From Allobosea thiooxidans (GTDB lineage: Bacteria > Pseudomonadota > Alphaproteobacteria > Rhizobiales > Beijerinckiaceae), in contig NZ_FUYX01000007.1 in assembly GCF_900168195.1 (NCBI RefSeq), forward strand, positions 186,001-250,000: a stretch of DNA of 64,000 bases. Direction: 5' to 3'. Of the stretch, positions 8,090-16,730 are shown piece after piece. The notes beneath the pieces were generated by a model, which worked only from the letters and a program-made list of their open reading frames with translations, had not been told where the DNA came from and did not search any database. A program made the translations under genes and the position numbers. The stretch's first letter is position 1; every line of letters begins with the position of its first letter.

Positions 8090-9070
8090 GTGAGCCAACC
8101 CCTCCCCGCTTCCCGCCCGACGAAACGCCTCGCTGCCGATGCCGCCGGCATCGCCGAGGCTGCGGCCCTACTGCGCGGCGGTGGGCTCGTGGCCCTGCCG
8201 ACCGAGACGGTCTACGGCCTCGCCGCCGATGCGACCTCCGGCGCCGCCGTCGCCGGAATCTATGCGGCCAAGGAGCGGCCGAGCTTCAACCCGCTGATCT
8301 CGCATCTGCCCGATCTCGCCAGTGCGCGCCGGCAGGGGCTGTTCGACGCCAACGCGCTGGCGCTGGCGCAAGCCTTCTGGCCGGGACCGCTGACCCTGGT
8401 CGTTCCGGCGGCGCCGGGCTGCACCGTCAGCGAGCTGGCGCGGGCGGGGCTGCCTTCGGTCGCGCTACGCGTGCCGGCCCATCCCGTCGCGCATGCGGTT
8501 CTCGAAGCGGCGAGACGGCCGATCGCGGCGCCCTCGGCCAATCGCTCCGGCCGGATCAGCGCCACCAGCGCCCGGCACGCCCTGGCCGATCTCGACGGGC
8601 GCATCGACGCCGTTCTCGACGCCGGCCCGACCGAAGTCGGGCTCGAATCGACCATCGTCGCCTGCCTCGACGGCGCCCCGCGCCTGCTGCGGCCGGGCGG
8701 CGTGCCGCGCTCGGCGATCGAGCACGCGATCGGGCGCCCGCTGGTGATCGCGGGCGAGGCCGGGCACGCGCCGATCTCGCCCGGCATGCTCGCCTCGCAT
8801 TACGCGCCGAGCGCCCATATGCGGCTCGATGCCGATGCGCCTGAAGACGGCGAGGCCTGGCTCGGCTTCGGCGCCGAGCAACGGAAGCATCCGGTTTCGC
8901 TTAATCTCAGCCCGGCCGGCGACCTGCGCGAGGCCGCGGCCAATCTTTTCGGCCATATGCGCCGGCTCGACGAGATGGGGCCGGCGATCATCGCGGTCGC
9001 GCGCATCCCGGAGCACGGCCTCGGCGAGGCGATCAACGACCGGCTGCGCCGCGCGGCCGCGCCGCGCTGA
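8090..9070 (+). CDS. tsaC: L-threonylcarbamoyladenylate synthase (Sua5/YrdC family)
   Basis: Makes threonylcarbamoyl-AMP from threonine, bicarbonate and ATP, the first step of the universal t6A37 modification of ANN-decoding tRNAs. The YrdC domain fills about residues 20-205, with 'GGLVALPTETVYGLAADA', the 'RPSFNPLISHL' loop, 'IAAPSANRSG' and 'GLESTIV'. A C-terminal Sua5 domain follows ('APISPGMLASHYAPSA'), so at 326 residues this is the long Sua5 form, not the short TsaC. Translation begins at GTG; no ATG gives the full N-terminus. Confidence 0.95.
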   Translation: MSQPLPASRPTKRLAADAAGIAEAAALLRGGGLVALPTETVYGLAADATSGAAVAGIYAAKERPSFNPLISHLPDLASARRQGLFDANALALAQAFWPGPLTLVVPAAPGCTVSELARAGLPSVALRVPAHPVAHAVLEAARRPIAAPSANRSGRISATSARHALADLDGRIDAVLDAGPTEVGLESTIVACLDGAPRLLRPGGVPRSAIEHAIGRPLVIAGEAGHAPISPGMLASHYAPSAHMRLDADAPEDGEAWLGFGAEQRKHPVSLNLSPAGDLREAAANLFGHMRRLDEMGPAIIAVARIPEHGLGEAINDRLRRAAAPR

Positions 9071-9073
9071 GCA

Positions 9074-9120
9074 ACCCTCATCCTTCGAGACGCCGCTGCG
9101 TGGCTCCTCGGGACGAGGGC
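9074..9120. repeat. Intergenic repeat, family B solo unit
   Basis: CCCTCATCCTTCGAGACGCC... to ...GGCTCCTCGGGACGAGGGC repeats the right-hand unit of the element at 3382-3506. Its ends (CCCTC/GAGGG) are complementary, so the single unit can also fold. It sits between tsaC and the LysR gene. Confidence 0.75.
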
Positions 9121-9231
9121 TCACATTTTTCGAGCTACCGACGAACTCACGGCTCTCCTGGATTTGAACTCCTCCAGCTTGCAACAATGCAAGATATCGG
9201 CTTTGCCTGTCGGCAGGAGGATGCACCGCCG

Positions 9232-10137
9232 ATGGCTGCCAAGCTCGTCTGGGACGATTTCCGACTGATCAAGGCGATCGCGGATCATGACGGGTTGACG
9301 GGCGCCGCCGCGGCGCTTGCCGTCAACCACTCGACCGTTTTCCGGCGCCTCGGCCAGATCGAGGAGATCATCGGCATGCCGCTCTTCGAGCGGCGCAAGA
9401 CCGGCTATGTCGCGACGGTGGCGGGAGCGGAGATGGCGGCGCTGGCGAGCCGCATGGACGAGGATGTCACGGCCTTCGCGCGCCGGCTCGCCGGGCGGGA
9501 CGTGGCCCCCTCGGGCGAGCTGCGCATCACCACGACTGATACACTGTACCAGAACGTGCTGCTGCCGATCTTCGCGGCCTTCCGCCGGGCACACCCGCTG
9601 ATCCGGCTCGACGTCGTCATCGGCAACCAGGCGCTCAACCTGTCGAAACGCGACGCCGACATCGCGATCCGCGCCAGCGACACGCCGGGCGAGACCCTGG
9701 TCGGCCGGCGCATCGCCACCATCGCCTGGGCGATCTATGGCCGCGCCGAACAGAGCATGACGCCCGAGGAGACGGCGGATCCGGCGCTGCTCTACCAGCG
9801 CGACTGGGTCGCGCTTGGCGACCAGCTCTCACATGTCAAGGCGGCCCGGTTCGTGCGCGAGCACGTCGCGCCGGAGCGGATCGCGCTGAAGAGCTCGGCC
9901 GTTCTCGGCATCGTCGAGGCGGTCGAGCAGGGCCTCGGCATCGGGCCGCTGCCCTGCTTCATCGCCGACCAGCATCCCGGCCTCACGCGCCTGCTGCCGC
10001 CAAACCCAGACTTCGCGACCGGGCTCTGGCTGCTGACCCACCCCGACATCCGGCATGTGCCGCGCGTGCGTGCCTTCATGGATTTCTGCGGGGGCGAGCT
10101 GGTGCGGCAGAGGGCACTGTTCGAGGGAGGGCTCTAG
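9232..10137 (+). CDS. LysR-family transcriptional regulator
   Basis: 301-residue LTTR. The winged helix-turn-helix occupies about 5-65 ('DDFRLIKAIADHDGLTGAAAALAVNHSTVFRRL...LFERRKTGY'). A periplasmic-binding-like effector domain follows ('LRITTTDTLYQNVLLPIF', 'ADIAIRASD', 'AVEQGLGIGPLPCF'). The start ATG at 9232 is preferred because an AGGAGG lies 11 bases upstream and the protein then begins in the HTH region; the frame is open upstream without a family match. The next gene, an MFS transporter, is convergent, so the usual divergent LysR/target layout is absent and the target cannot be read from the map. Confidence 0.92.
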   Translation: MAAKLVWDDFRLIKAIADHDGLTGAAAALAVNHSTVFRRLGQIEEIIGMPLFERRKTGYVATVAGAEMAALASRMDEDVTAFARRLAGRDVAPSGELRITTTDTLYQNVLLPIFAAFRRAHPLIRLDVVIGNQALNLSKRDADIAIRASDTPGETLVGRRIATIAWAIYGRAEQSMTPEETADPALLYQRDWVALGDQLSHVKAARFVREHVAPERIALKSSAVLGIVEAVEQGLGIGPLPCFIADQHPGLTRLLPPNPDFATGLWLLTHPDIRHVPRVRAFMDFCGGELVRQRALFEGGL

Positions 10138-10199
10138 CCCACCCCGACGACGACGTGCCCCGTCGCCTGGAGATCGACGGAGCACGGAACCGCTTCGGA

Positions 10200-11432
10200 T
10201 CAGGCCGGCTGCGCCTCAGGCCGCTGCACCGGCCGCTCGACGATCGGCAGGTTGATCAGCGCCGAGGCAACGCCGAGCGCGACCGAAAGCCACCAGACGA
10301 ACTGGTAGTTGCCCATCGACTCGTAGAGCACGCCGCCCAGCCAGACGCCGAGGAAGCCGCCGACCTGATGCGAGAAGAAGGCGAAGCCGTAGAGCATCGC
10401 CATGTACTTCGTGCCGAACATCAGCATCACCAGCGAGGAGGTCGGCGGCACCGTCGAGAGCCAGAACAGGCCGATGACGATGCCGAAGGTGATCGCGGTC
10501 GTCGGGCTCGGCGGCAGCAGGATGAAGGCGGCGATGGCAACCGCCCGGCCGAGATAGATCCAGGCGAGGAGATGGCGCTTCGGCATCCGCGTCGAAAGCC
10601 AGCCCGAGGAGAGCGAGCCTACGGCATTGGCGAGACCGATCACGGCCAGCGTCCAGCCGCCGACCCAGGCCGGCAGGCCGGCATCCTTGAGATAGGCCGG
10701 CATGTGCACGGTGATGAAGGCGAGCTGGAAGCCGCAGGTGAAGAAGCCGAGCACGAGCAGGACATAGCTGCGATGCTTGAAGGCCTCGCCGAGCGCCTGC
10801 GCGATTGTCTGGTTGGGCAGATTGGCCGCGGTGGCGCCGACAGCAGCACCGGTCTTGCGCGTCGCCATGACGATCGAGATCGGCAGGATCGGCAGCAGCG
10901 TGAAGGCGAAGACGATCAGCGCCTGCTGCCAGCCCAGCGTCTCGATCAGGATGTTGCCGATCGGCGGGAACAGGAACTGTCCGAAGGAGCCGGCAGCCGT
11001 GCCGGCGCCGAAGGCCATCGGCCGCCACTGCTCGGGCAGCAGCTTGCCGAAGGCGGCGAGCACGAGGTTGAACGAGCAGGCCGAGAGGCCGAAGCCGATC
11101 AAGACGCCGGCGCCGAGATGAAGCTGCAACGGCGTGGTGGCATAGGCCATCATCACGAGGCCGGCGGCATAGAGGATGGCGCCGACGCAGAGTACGCGCA
11201 CCGTGCCGTAGCGATCGGCGATCGCTCCGGCGAAGGGCGCGCCGAGCCCCCAGAGCAGGTTCTGGATCGCCAGCGCCAGGCCGAAGATGTCGCGGCCCCA
11301 GTTGAACTGGACCGTCATCGGGATCTGGAACAGGCCGGCGCTGGCGCGCGGCCCGAAGGTGATCAGCGCGATCAAGCAGCCGGCGGCGACGATGACCTCC
11401 GGGGCATAGCTGCGCACTCGAGTGGTCGTCAT
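10200..11432 (-). CDS. MFS transporter
   Basis: 410-residue integral membrane protein with twelve predicted TM helices in two halves. The major facilitator loop 2-3 signature appears as 'GAIADRYGTVRV', and its weaker second-half counterpart as 'GWLSTRMPKRHLL'. The N-terminal segment 'GPRASAGLFQIPMTVQFNW' is typical of the OFA/MCT-like branch that includes organic-acid carriers, but no substrate can be given. It converges with the LysR gene and is divergent from the cell wall hydrolase gene. Confidence 0.88.
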   Translation of the reverse strand: MTTTRVRSYAPEVIVAAGCLIALITFGPRASAGLFQIPMTVQFNWGRDIFGLALAIQNLLWGLGAPFAGAIADRYGTVRVLCVGAILYAAGLVMMAYATTPLQLHLGAGVLIGFGLSACSFNLVLAAFGKLLPEQWRPMAFGAGTAAGSFGQFLFPPIGNILIETLGWQQALIVFAFTLLPILPISIVMATRKTGAAVGATAANLPNQTIAQALGEAFKHRSYVLLVLGFFTCGFQLAFITVHMPAYLKDAGLPAWVGGWTLAVIGLANAVGSLSSGWLSTRMPKRHLLAWIYLGRAVAIAAFILLPPSPTTAITFGIVIGLFWLSTVPPTSSLVMLMFGTKYMAMLYGFAFFSHQVGGFLGVWLGGVLYESMGNYQFVWWLSVALGVASALINLPIVERPVQRPEAQPA

Positions 11433-11700
11433 AGAGTTCTCCGAAGCGTCGGAAGGGTCGATGTGTGCCTACACGTTACCGTCCGGCCCCGACGGCAACC
11501 AGCGAGAATTCGTGAAATTTCGCATCACGGAGCGGCATGGACCGCCCCCTGCTCGCCGGTGTTAACCGGCGCTCAACCTTACCGAGGCGATAACAGATTC
11601 CAACGAAGGCGCAGCGTTCTCGGCTGGGTTTTTCGTTCCGTGCGATCGGGACGGGTGTGTCGCTTTGAGTCATTGGCGTCAGCACAGGCATGGGCGGGGT

Positions 11701-12966
11701 ATGCGCCCGCTCGGCATCAGATGGGCCGCGAGCACGGTCGCGCCCTGGGCGCTGTCGGTCGGGATGCTGGTCTCCTTCACGGCCTCCGCCGGCCAGAATT
11801 TCGGGCCGACCGGCCTGCCCTCGAGCGCCATCGCCCGGATCGCCCCCGGCCCCGCCTCCGAGCTTTCCGAAGGGCCGTCGATGCTGGTGGCGACCAGCGC
11901 CTTCCGCCTGCCGGGCCTGTCCCTCACCTCGGCCATCACGCAGGCGAAGCTCTCCTTCGAGGATCCGGAGCGGCGCATCGTCGTCGACCCGCGCGCGCCG
12001 CGCGAGGATCTGAAACGGACCGCCGCGGCCTTCCCGGAAGTCGACCGCAGCGCCAAGGGCGACATGCTGCCGAGCCTGCGGCCCGGCCTGTCCGGCCGCC
12101 CCTCGCTCGAGCTGGAGCACGTCGTCTTCGGCGACACCCAGCCCAAGCTGATCTCGGGCGGCTTCTCGCTCGACGCCATGCGCGCGGCCGAGGCCGTCGA
12201 AGGCCCGCCGAGCGGCTTCGAGCCCTACCCCATCGACGAGGGGCTGACCGACCCCGCCCTGTCGGATTCCTCCCCAGTTTCGCCGAAGCCGCGGATCACC
12301 TCGGCACGCCAAGCCGAGCTCCATCTCGAAAGCATCGACGGTTCGTCACCCTCGGTGCAGGAGGCGAGCCGGCAGGCCTCGTCGACGCCGATCGTCGGCT
12401 CCGTCTTCGGCACGCTGACGCCGGCCGCCCTGCCCGCGCATGGTGCCCCGCAGCAGCGCGGCCGCATCGCTCTGGTTTCGGCGCCGGCGAACCGCGACCT
12501 GCGCGAGGCCGAGCCCGGCGCGCGGCAGAACTATGCCGGGCTGATCGCGCCGGAGAACATGGCCAAGGAGCAGCGCTGCCTCGCCGAGGCGGTCTATTTC
12601 GAGGCGCGTTCGGAATCCTTCGCCGGGCAGGCCGCGGTGGCGCAGGTGGTGCTGAACCGCGTCAAGAGCGGGCTCTATCCGAGCAGCGTCTGCGGCGTCG
12701 TCTACCAGAACAGCAACCGCTACCTCGCCTGCCAGTTCACCTTCACCTGCGAGGGCAAGTCGCTGCGCATCACCGAGCCCGGTCCTTGGCGCGATGCCGT
12801 CCGGATCGCTCGAGAGGTCTATGAGGGAACGACCTATCTGGCGGAGGTCGGCGCCTCCACCCACTACCACGCGCAGTATGTGCGGCCGTACTGGGCGAAG
12901 AAGCTGAAGAAGATGGACACGATCGGCCAGCATGTCTTCTACAAGCTGCGGCCAGGCCAGACCTGA
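11701..12966 (+). CDS. Secreted cell wall hydrolase, SleB/CwlJ (Hydrolase_2) domain
   Basis: About 421 residues. An N-terminal hydrophobic segment (about 8-30, ending ...SFTASAGQ) acts as signal peptide or anchor. A long low-similarity Pro/Ser/Ala-rich linker follows, then a C-terminal Hydrolase_2 domain (about 290-421) with 'CLAEAVYFEARSE', 'VAQVVLNRV', 'SVCGVVYQ' and 'STHYHAQYVRPYW'. In related enzymes the Glu of AEAVYFEARSE is the likely catalytic acid of a peptidoglycan lytic activity. An in-frame TTG twelve codons upstream (11665) is possible; ATG 11701 is preferred for the signal peptide. A near-CtrA box (TTAA-N7-TCAA) lies at 11562-11576. Confidence 0.88.
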   Translation: MRPLGIRWAASTVAPWALSVGMLVSFTASAGQNFGPTGLPSSAIARIAPGPASELSEGPSMLVATSAFRLPGLSLTSAITQAKLSFEDPERRIVVDPRAPREDLKRTAAAFPEVDRSAKGDMLPSLRPGLSGRPSLELEHVVFGDTQPKLISGGFSLDAMRAAEAVEGPPSGFEPYPIDEGLTDPALSDSSPVSPKPRITSARQAELHLESIDGSSPSVQEASRQASSTPIVGSVFGTLTPAALPAHGAPQQRGRIALVSAPANRDLREAEPGARQNYAGLIAPENMAKEQRCLAEAVYFEARSESFAGQAAVAQVVLNRVKSGLYPSSVCGVVYQNSNRYLACQFTFTCEGKSLRITEPGPWRDAVRIAREVYEGTTYLAEVGASTHYHAQYVRPYWAKKLKKMDTIGQHVFYKLRPGQT

Positions 12967-13144
12967 TCGCTAAAAAGCCTGCATCGCCATTCACTTGCAT
13001 GAAACCCGCATGAACGATGGCGGCAGGCGGGACTTGGTTAATTTTACCTTGTTTTAGCGTTTACCTTGCGTTCATCACTTCGAGCGGGCTTCCTGACTGC
13101 AACGAACGGCGCTCAGACGCCGGAACCGACAGGTCAGGTCCCAC

Positions 13145-13738
13145 ATGGCTCGCTCGCTTTCGTCATCCCGGATCATTGCCGCCACGGCCTTCTCGACGGC
13201 CCTTCTTCTCGGAATGTCTGCTGCGGAAGCCGGCGGCTGCCGCGGCTCCGCCTGCTACAATCTGGTCACCGCGCCGCCGGTCTACGGCACCATCGACGAG
13301 ACCTATCAGGTCCGCCCGGCGCAGGTGCAGCGCCGCGTCGTCCCGGCCGAATACGAGACCGTGACCGACACGGTGATGATCGCTCCCGAGCGGCGCATCC
13401 CGCATCGCCGCGCGGCCGTCTACGAGACGGTGACCGAGAAGGTGCTGGTCGCCCCGGCAACCCGTCGCTGGGAGGTCAGCCGCGACGCCTGGGGCAACAC
13501 CGTCGGCTGCTGGGTCGATGTGCCCGCCCAGTATGGCTACCAGAGCCGCCGGGTCGAAGTTTCGCCGGCAACGGTCGAGTACGAGACGGTTCCGGCGGTC
13601 TACACGCAGCGTCAGCGCAAGGTGATGGTGCGTCCCACCGAAGTCGTGCGGGAAGAAATTCCCGCCGTCTACGAGACGCGGCAGCGCCAGGTCCTGGTCA
13701 GCCCCGGCTCGCAGTATTGGTCCCGCTCCCGCTACTGA
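13145..13738 (+). CDS. Small secreted protein with four degenerate YET..V.V.P repeats
   Basis: 197 residues with a clear signal peptide (hydrophobic about 8-27, cleavage near SAAEAG). The mature part carries four related units: 'EYETVTDTVMIAP', 'VYETVTEKVLVAP', 'EYETVPAVYTQRQRKVMVRP' and 'VYETRQRQVLVSP'. The alternation of hydrophobic and polar residues suggests beta strands, as in an extended surface or periplasmic protein. Three Cys occur, two of them just after the signal peptide. I do not recognise a characterised family, and the function is unknown. A strong rho-independent terminator follows. Confidence 0.8.
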   Translation: MARSLSSSRIIAATAFSTALLLGMSAAEAGGCRGSACYNLVTAPPVYGTIDETYQVRPAQVQRRVVPAEYETVTDTVMIAPERRIPHRRAAVYETVTEKVLVAPATRRWEVSRDAWGNTVGCWVDVPAQYGYQSRRVEVSPATVEYETVPAVYTQRQRKVMVRPTEVVREEIPAVYETRQRQVLVSPGSQYWSRSRY

Positions 13739-13794
13739 GCGGGGCCTGGAGTTTCACGCAGACCCTTTGACTACCACGGAAATGACGACTTCCA

Positions 13795-13819
13795 CCCCGG
13801 CCCTGCGCCGGGGTTTTTT
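13795..13819 (+). terminator. Rho-independent terminator after the secreted repeat protein
   Basis: A 7-bp perfect stem CCCCGGC/GCCGGGG with a 5-base loop is followed directly by six T, about 55 bases past the stop codon. Confidence 0.9.
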
Positions 13820-13963
13820 CTTGCGCGGGTCCGCGCCGGGCACGCGCCATCCCGCCGCGAATGCGGCCGAGCAACGCCCGAAATGTCTCGAAGGGAAAAC
13901 GCCGACTTGCAGGCTCGGAGCGAGCCGGAGCCTGGCGGAACGCGCGCTTCGCGCCGAGGCCGC

Positions 13964-14230
13964 TCAGACGTAGCGTTCGCCGAGCAGCAGGACGCAGACG
14001 CCGAGGATGAAGGCGAGGAAGCGGGCCGGCATGCCGACCAGCGTGCCGGGCGAACGGCCCGCCGCATAGCCGATCAGCAGCTCCGTCAGGCCGAGCCCGA
14101 GCAGCACGACGACGAAGGGCGGGAAGGCTCCGTCCCTGACGACGAAGCCCGTCTTGACGCCATAGGCGACGACGGCACCGAGGACTGCGCCCAGCGCGAC
14201 GAAGAGGAGTTCGTTACGCGACAGGCGCAT
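13964..14230 (-). CDS. Small inner-membrane protein of unknown function, downstream of infA
   Basis: 88 residues with three hydrophobic helices (about 8-25, 38-56 and 65-85) and few charges; no catalytic motif. It starts 9 bases after the infA stop codon on the same strand, with a GAGG inside the infA end as ribosome binding site, so it is probably co-transcribed and perhaps translationally coupled with infA. I do not recognise the family. Confidence 0.7.
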   Translation of the reverse strand: MRLSRNELLFVALGAVLGAVVAYGVKTGFVVRDGAFPPFVVVLLGLGLTELLIGYAAGRSPGTLVGMPARFLAFILGVCVLLLGERYV

Positions 14231-14239
14231 CCGGCGACC

Positions 14240-14509
14240 TCAGCGGCGGCGGAAGTTCTGGCGCGGCGGCCCCGAGGGCGCCGGGCCCGCCGTCTTCTGG
14301 CGGAAGTTGATGCGGCCGCGGTCGAGGTCGTAGGGCGACATCTCGACGATGACGCGGTCGCCCGCGATGGTGCGGATGCGGTTCTTCTTCATCTTGCCGG
14401 CCGCATAGGCCAGGATCACATGGTCGTTGTCGAGCTTGACCCGGTAGTTGCCGTCCGGGAGGACCTCAACCACGGTACCGTCGAATTCAAGCAGTTCTTC
14501 TTTCGCCAT
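14240..14509 (-). CDS. infA: Translation initiation factor IF-1
   Basis: 89-residue S1-like OB-fold protein that binds the A site of the 30S subunit and cooperates with IF-2 and IF-3. The body ([20 protein letters not shown]..., '[17 protein letters not shown]', '[18 protein letters not shown]') matches family IF-1 over about 72 residues. A short basic tail ([12 protein letters not shown]) extends it, as often in alphaproteobacteria. The start is the MAKEE methionine; the open frame upstream of it has no family match. Confidence 0.97.
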   Translation of the reverse strand: MAKEELLEFDGTVVEVLPDGNYRVKLDNDHVILAYAAGKMKKNRIRTIAGDRVIVEMSPYDLDRGRINFRQKTAGPAPSGPPRQNFRRR

Positions 14510-14601
14510 CTGTCGTCCTTCGTGAGCCCTTTGGCGCGGGAGCGGGCCACCCTCCGGCACTTAAACCGGTAGAAGGCCCGCCTGTTCTGGCCGATCGCGC
14601 G

Positions 14602-16110
14602 TCAGCGCGCGCGCCGCCGGGCGCCGTTGGTGCGTGGTTGCTGTGTTCTTTGCTGCAAGAACGCGACGCCGCCAAGCCCTTCTTTTGCGGAAGCGCCCTC
14701 TTTTCGCTGCGTCGCCGCCTCGGGGCGCGGGGCCCGCTCGGGATTGCGGGGCCGTTCGTGCCGCTCCGGCCGCGGCGCGCCGCCGGCATGGTTGCGGTTG
14801 TGGCCGCCATGCTCCGGGCGCTGGCCCTGTTCGGAACGCTTGCCCTGCTGCCCCTGCGGACGGCCCTGCCCCTGCGGGCGGGCCTGCTGCTGGCCGCGAC
14901 CGCCGCGATTCTGCTGCGGCTTCTTGGGCGTGCGGCCATCCCAGTACGGCACCTCGCCGATCGGCGTCGGCTTGACGCCGGTCAGCTTCTCGATCGCCGC
15001 GAGATCGCCGCGCTCCTCCGGGGTGCAGAAGGCGATGGCGAGACCGGCGGCGCCGGCGCGCGCCGTGCGGCCGATGCGGTGGACATAGGTCTCGGGCACG
15101 TTCGGCAGGTCGTAGTTCACGACATGGCTGACGCCGTCGACATCGATGCCGCGCGCAGCGATGTCGGTCGCGACGAGGATGCGCAGCGAACCGTCGCGGA
15201 AGCCGCCGAGCGCACGCTCGCGCTGGCCCTGGCTCTTGTTGCCATGGATCGCGGCCGCCTCGATGCCGGACTGGCCGAGCTGGCGGACGACCTTGTCGGC
15301 ACCGTGCTTGGTACGGGTGAAGACGATGGCGCGCTCCAGCTCAGGAACGTTCAGCGTCTTCGCCAGCAGGGCCGGCTTGTCGCCCTGCTCGGTGAAGATG
15401 ACGCGCTGGTCGATCTTCTCGGCGGTGGTCGCAACCGGCGTGACCGCGACCTCGACCGGGTCGGTGAGATAGGCGGAGGCGATCTCGCGGATCGGCTTCG
15501 GCATGGTCGCCGAGAAGAGCAGCGTCAGGCGCTCCTTCGGGATCAGCGTAGCGATGCGGCGCAGCGCATGGATGAAGCCGAGGTCGAGCATCTGGTCGGC
15601 CTCGTCGAGGACGAGGAACTCGATCTCGCGCAGCGAGACGGCGCGCTGGTCGACGAGGTCGAGCAGGCGGCCGGGCGTGGCGACGAGGATGTCGACCTTC
15701 TCGCCGAGCGCGCGGATCTGCTTGCCAACCGGGACGCCGCCGAAGATCACGGTCGAACGCAACGTGGTGAACTGCGCATAGGTGCGGATCGAGGTCTCGA
15801 TCTGGGCGGCGAGCTCGCGCGTCGGCGAAAGGATCAGCACGCGCACCGCACGCTGCGGCATCTGGCGCGGCTTGCCGAGCAGGCGGTGCAGCATCGGGAG
15901 CGAGAAGGCAGCGGTCTTGCCGGTGCCGGTCTGGGCGGCACCGAGCAGGTCCCGGCCCTTCAGAATGTGGGGGATCGCCTGCGCCTGGATCGGCGTGGGC
16001 GTTTCATAACCCTCGGCCGCGAGCGCCTTGAGCAGCGGCTCGGCGAGGCCGAGATCAGTGAATTTGGTCAAGAAGAAACTTTCTGGGCGCCGAGATGACG
16101 GGGGGCGCAT
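14602..16110 (-). CDS. DEAD-box RNA helicase, RhlE-like
   Basis: ATP-dependent RNA helicase, 502 residues. All core motifs are visible: Q motif (FTDLGL...PTPIQ), Walker A AQTGTGKT, DEAD in 'VLDEADQMLDLGF', SAT in 'LLFSATMPK', and 'HRIGRTARAG'. The last hundred or so residues form a Gly/Gln/Arg/Pro-rich basic tail (repeated GQ, RP, PQGQ) that should bind RNA non-specifically. RhlE-type helicases act in ribosome assembly and cold adaptation. A cold-shock protein gene starts nearby on the same strand. The ATG at 16110 has no obvious ribosome binding site; a TTG 13 codons further in (LTKFTDLGL, the usual family start) is a credible alternative. Confidence 0.93.
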   Translation of the reverse strand: MRPPSSRRPESFFLTKFTDLGLAEPLLKALAAEGYETPTPIQAQAIPHILKGRDLLGAAQTGTGKTAAFSLPMLHRLLGKPRQMPQRAVRVLILSPTRELAAQIETSIRTYAQFTTLRSTVIFGGVPVGKQIRALGEKVDILVATPGRLLDLVDQRAVSLREIEFLVLDEADQMLDLGFIHALRRIATLIPKERLTLLFSATMPKPIREIASAYLTDPVEVAVTPVATTAEKIDQRVIFTEQGDKPALLAKTLNVPELERAIVFTRTKHGADKVVRQLGQSGIEAAAIHGNKSQGQRERALGGFRDGSLRILVATDIAARGIDVDGVSHVVNYDLPNVPETYVHRIGRTARAGAAGLAIAFCTPEERGDLAAIEKLTGVKPTPIGEVPYWDGRTPKKPQQNRGGRGQQQARPQGQGRPQGQQGKRSEQGQRPEHGGHNRNHAGGAPRPERHERPRNPERAPRPEAATQRKEGASAKEGLGGVAFLQQRTQQPRTNGARRRAR

Positions 16111-16246
16111 GTGGTCTCGGCTGCGCCGCCGGCCCGTATCCGGCCTAGGTATCAGAGAATCGGTCCAGCCGGCGAACCGCTAGCCACAGCGCCGGCAGGC
16201 TTGTCGTGGTCCGAGCGGGCAAACGGCCCGCCCGGCCGATGGTTTA

Positions 16247-16456
16247 TCAGGCGACGGCGAGGTTGCCGGCCGAGGTCTTGCCGGTCTTGCGATCGGCAAC
16301 CAGCTCGTAGGAGACGACCTGGCCATCGCGCAGCTCGCGCAGGCCGGCGCGCTCGACAGCGCTGATGTGGACGAAAACGTCCTGGCCGCCGTTCTCAGGC
16401 GTGATGAAGCCGTAGCCCTTGGTGGCGTTGAACCACTTCACGGTGCCCTTGTTCAT
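16247..16456 (-). CDS. Cold-shock domain protein (CspA family)
   Basis: 69-residue single cold-shock domain. RNP1 is 'KGYGFI' and RNP2 'VFVHIS', preceded by the canonical N-terminus MNKGTVKWFNATKG. It binds single-stranded RNA/DNA and acts as an RNA chaperone. About 270 bases separate its start from the divergent GFA gene, enough for the long 5' leader usual in csp mRNAs, though I see no decisive leader motif. The short AAGGACC before ATG is the likely ribosome binding site. Confidence 0.95.
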   Translation of the reverse strand: MNKGTVKWFNATKGYGFITPENGGQDVFVHISAVERAGLRELRDGQVVSYELVADRKTGKTSAGNLAVA

Positions 16457-16730
16457 GGGTTGGTCCTTACGTGTCAGATCCGCGTCTCTCGTGATGACAC
16501 GGCGAAACGCGCGGACGCCTCGCCATGGCCTTGTAGCGATGTGTGGTGGATCTGATTCGTGACCGCAGACCGGCGAACCGGCAAACGGAGGAGTGGCCAG
16601 AACCCGGCCGCATCTCGTCTTACATCGGCGTGGGTAGCACGAAATGCAAGATCGGTCCAGCAAGGGGGCCGCGAGGGCTGCGGAACACGCTGCGCGGGGC
16701 GGTGTTTGACTGGCAGATGGAGGCTAGATC

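Noticed and set aside
9123..9200. A tRNA-like stretch (CTCCTGGATTTGAACTCCTCC)
   Set aside because: Resembles the T-arm end of a tRNA on the minus strand, but no acceptor, D and anticodon arms could be built around it. No tRNA called.
10155..12824. An 889-codon open frame on the plus strand
   Set aside because: Overlaps the MFS gene antisense and then the cell wall hydrolase in another frame; composition is low-complexity Arg/Gly/Ala and no motif is present.
16457..16730. Possible cold-shock 5' leader element
   Set aside because: The gap before the cold-shock gene is long enough for a thermosensing leader, but I could not identify a cold-box or convincing fold by eye.
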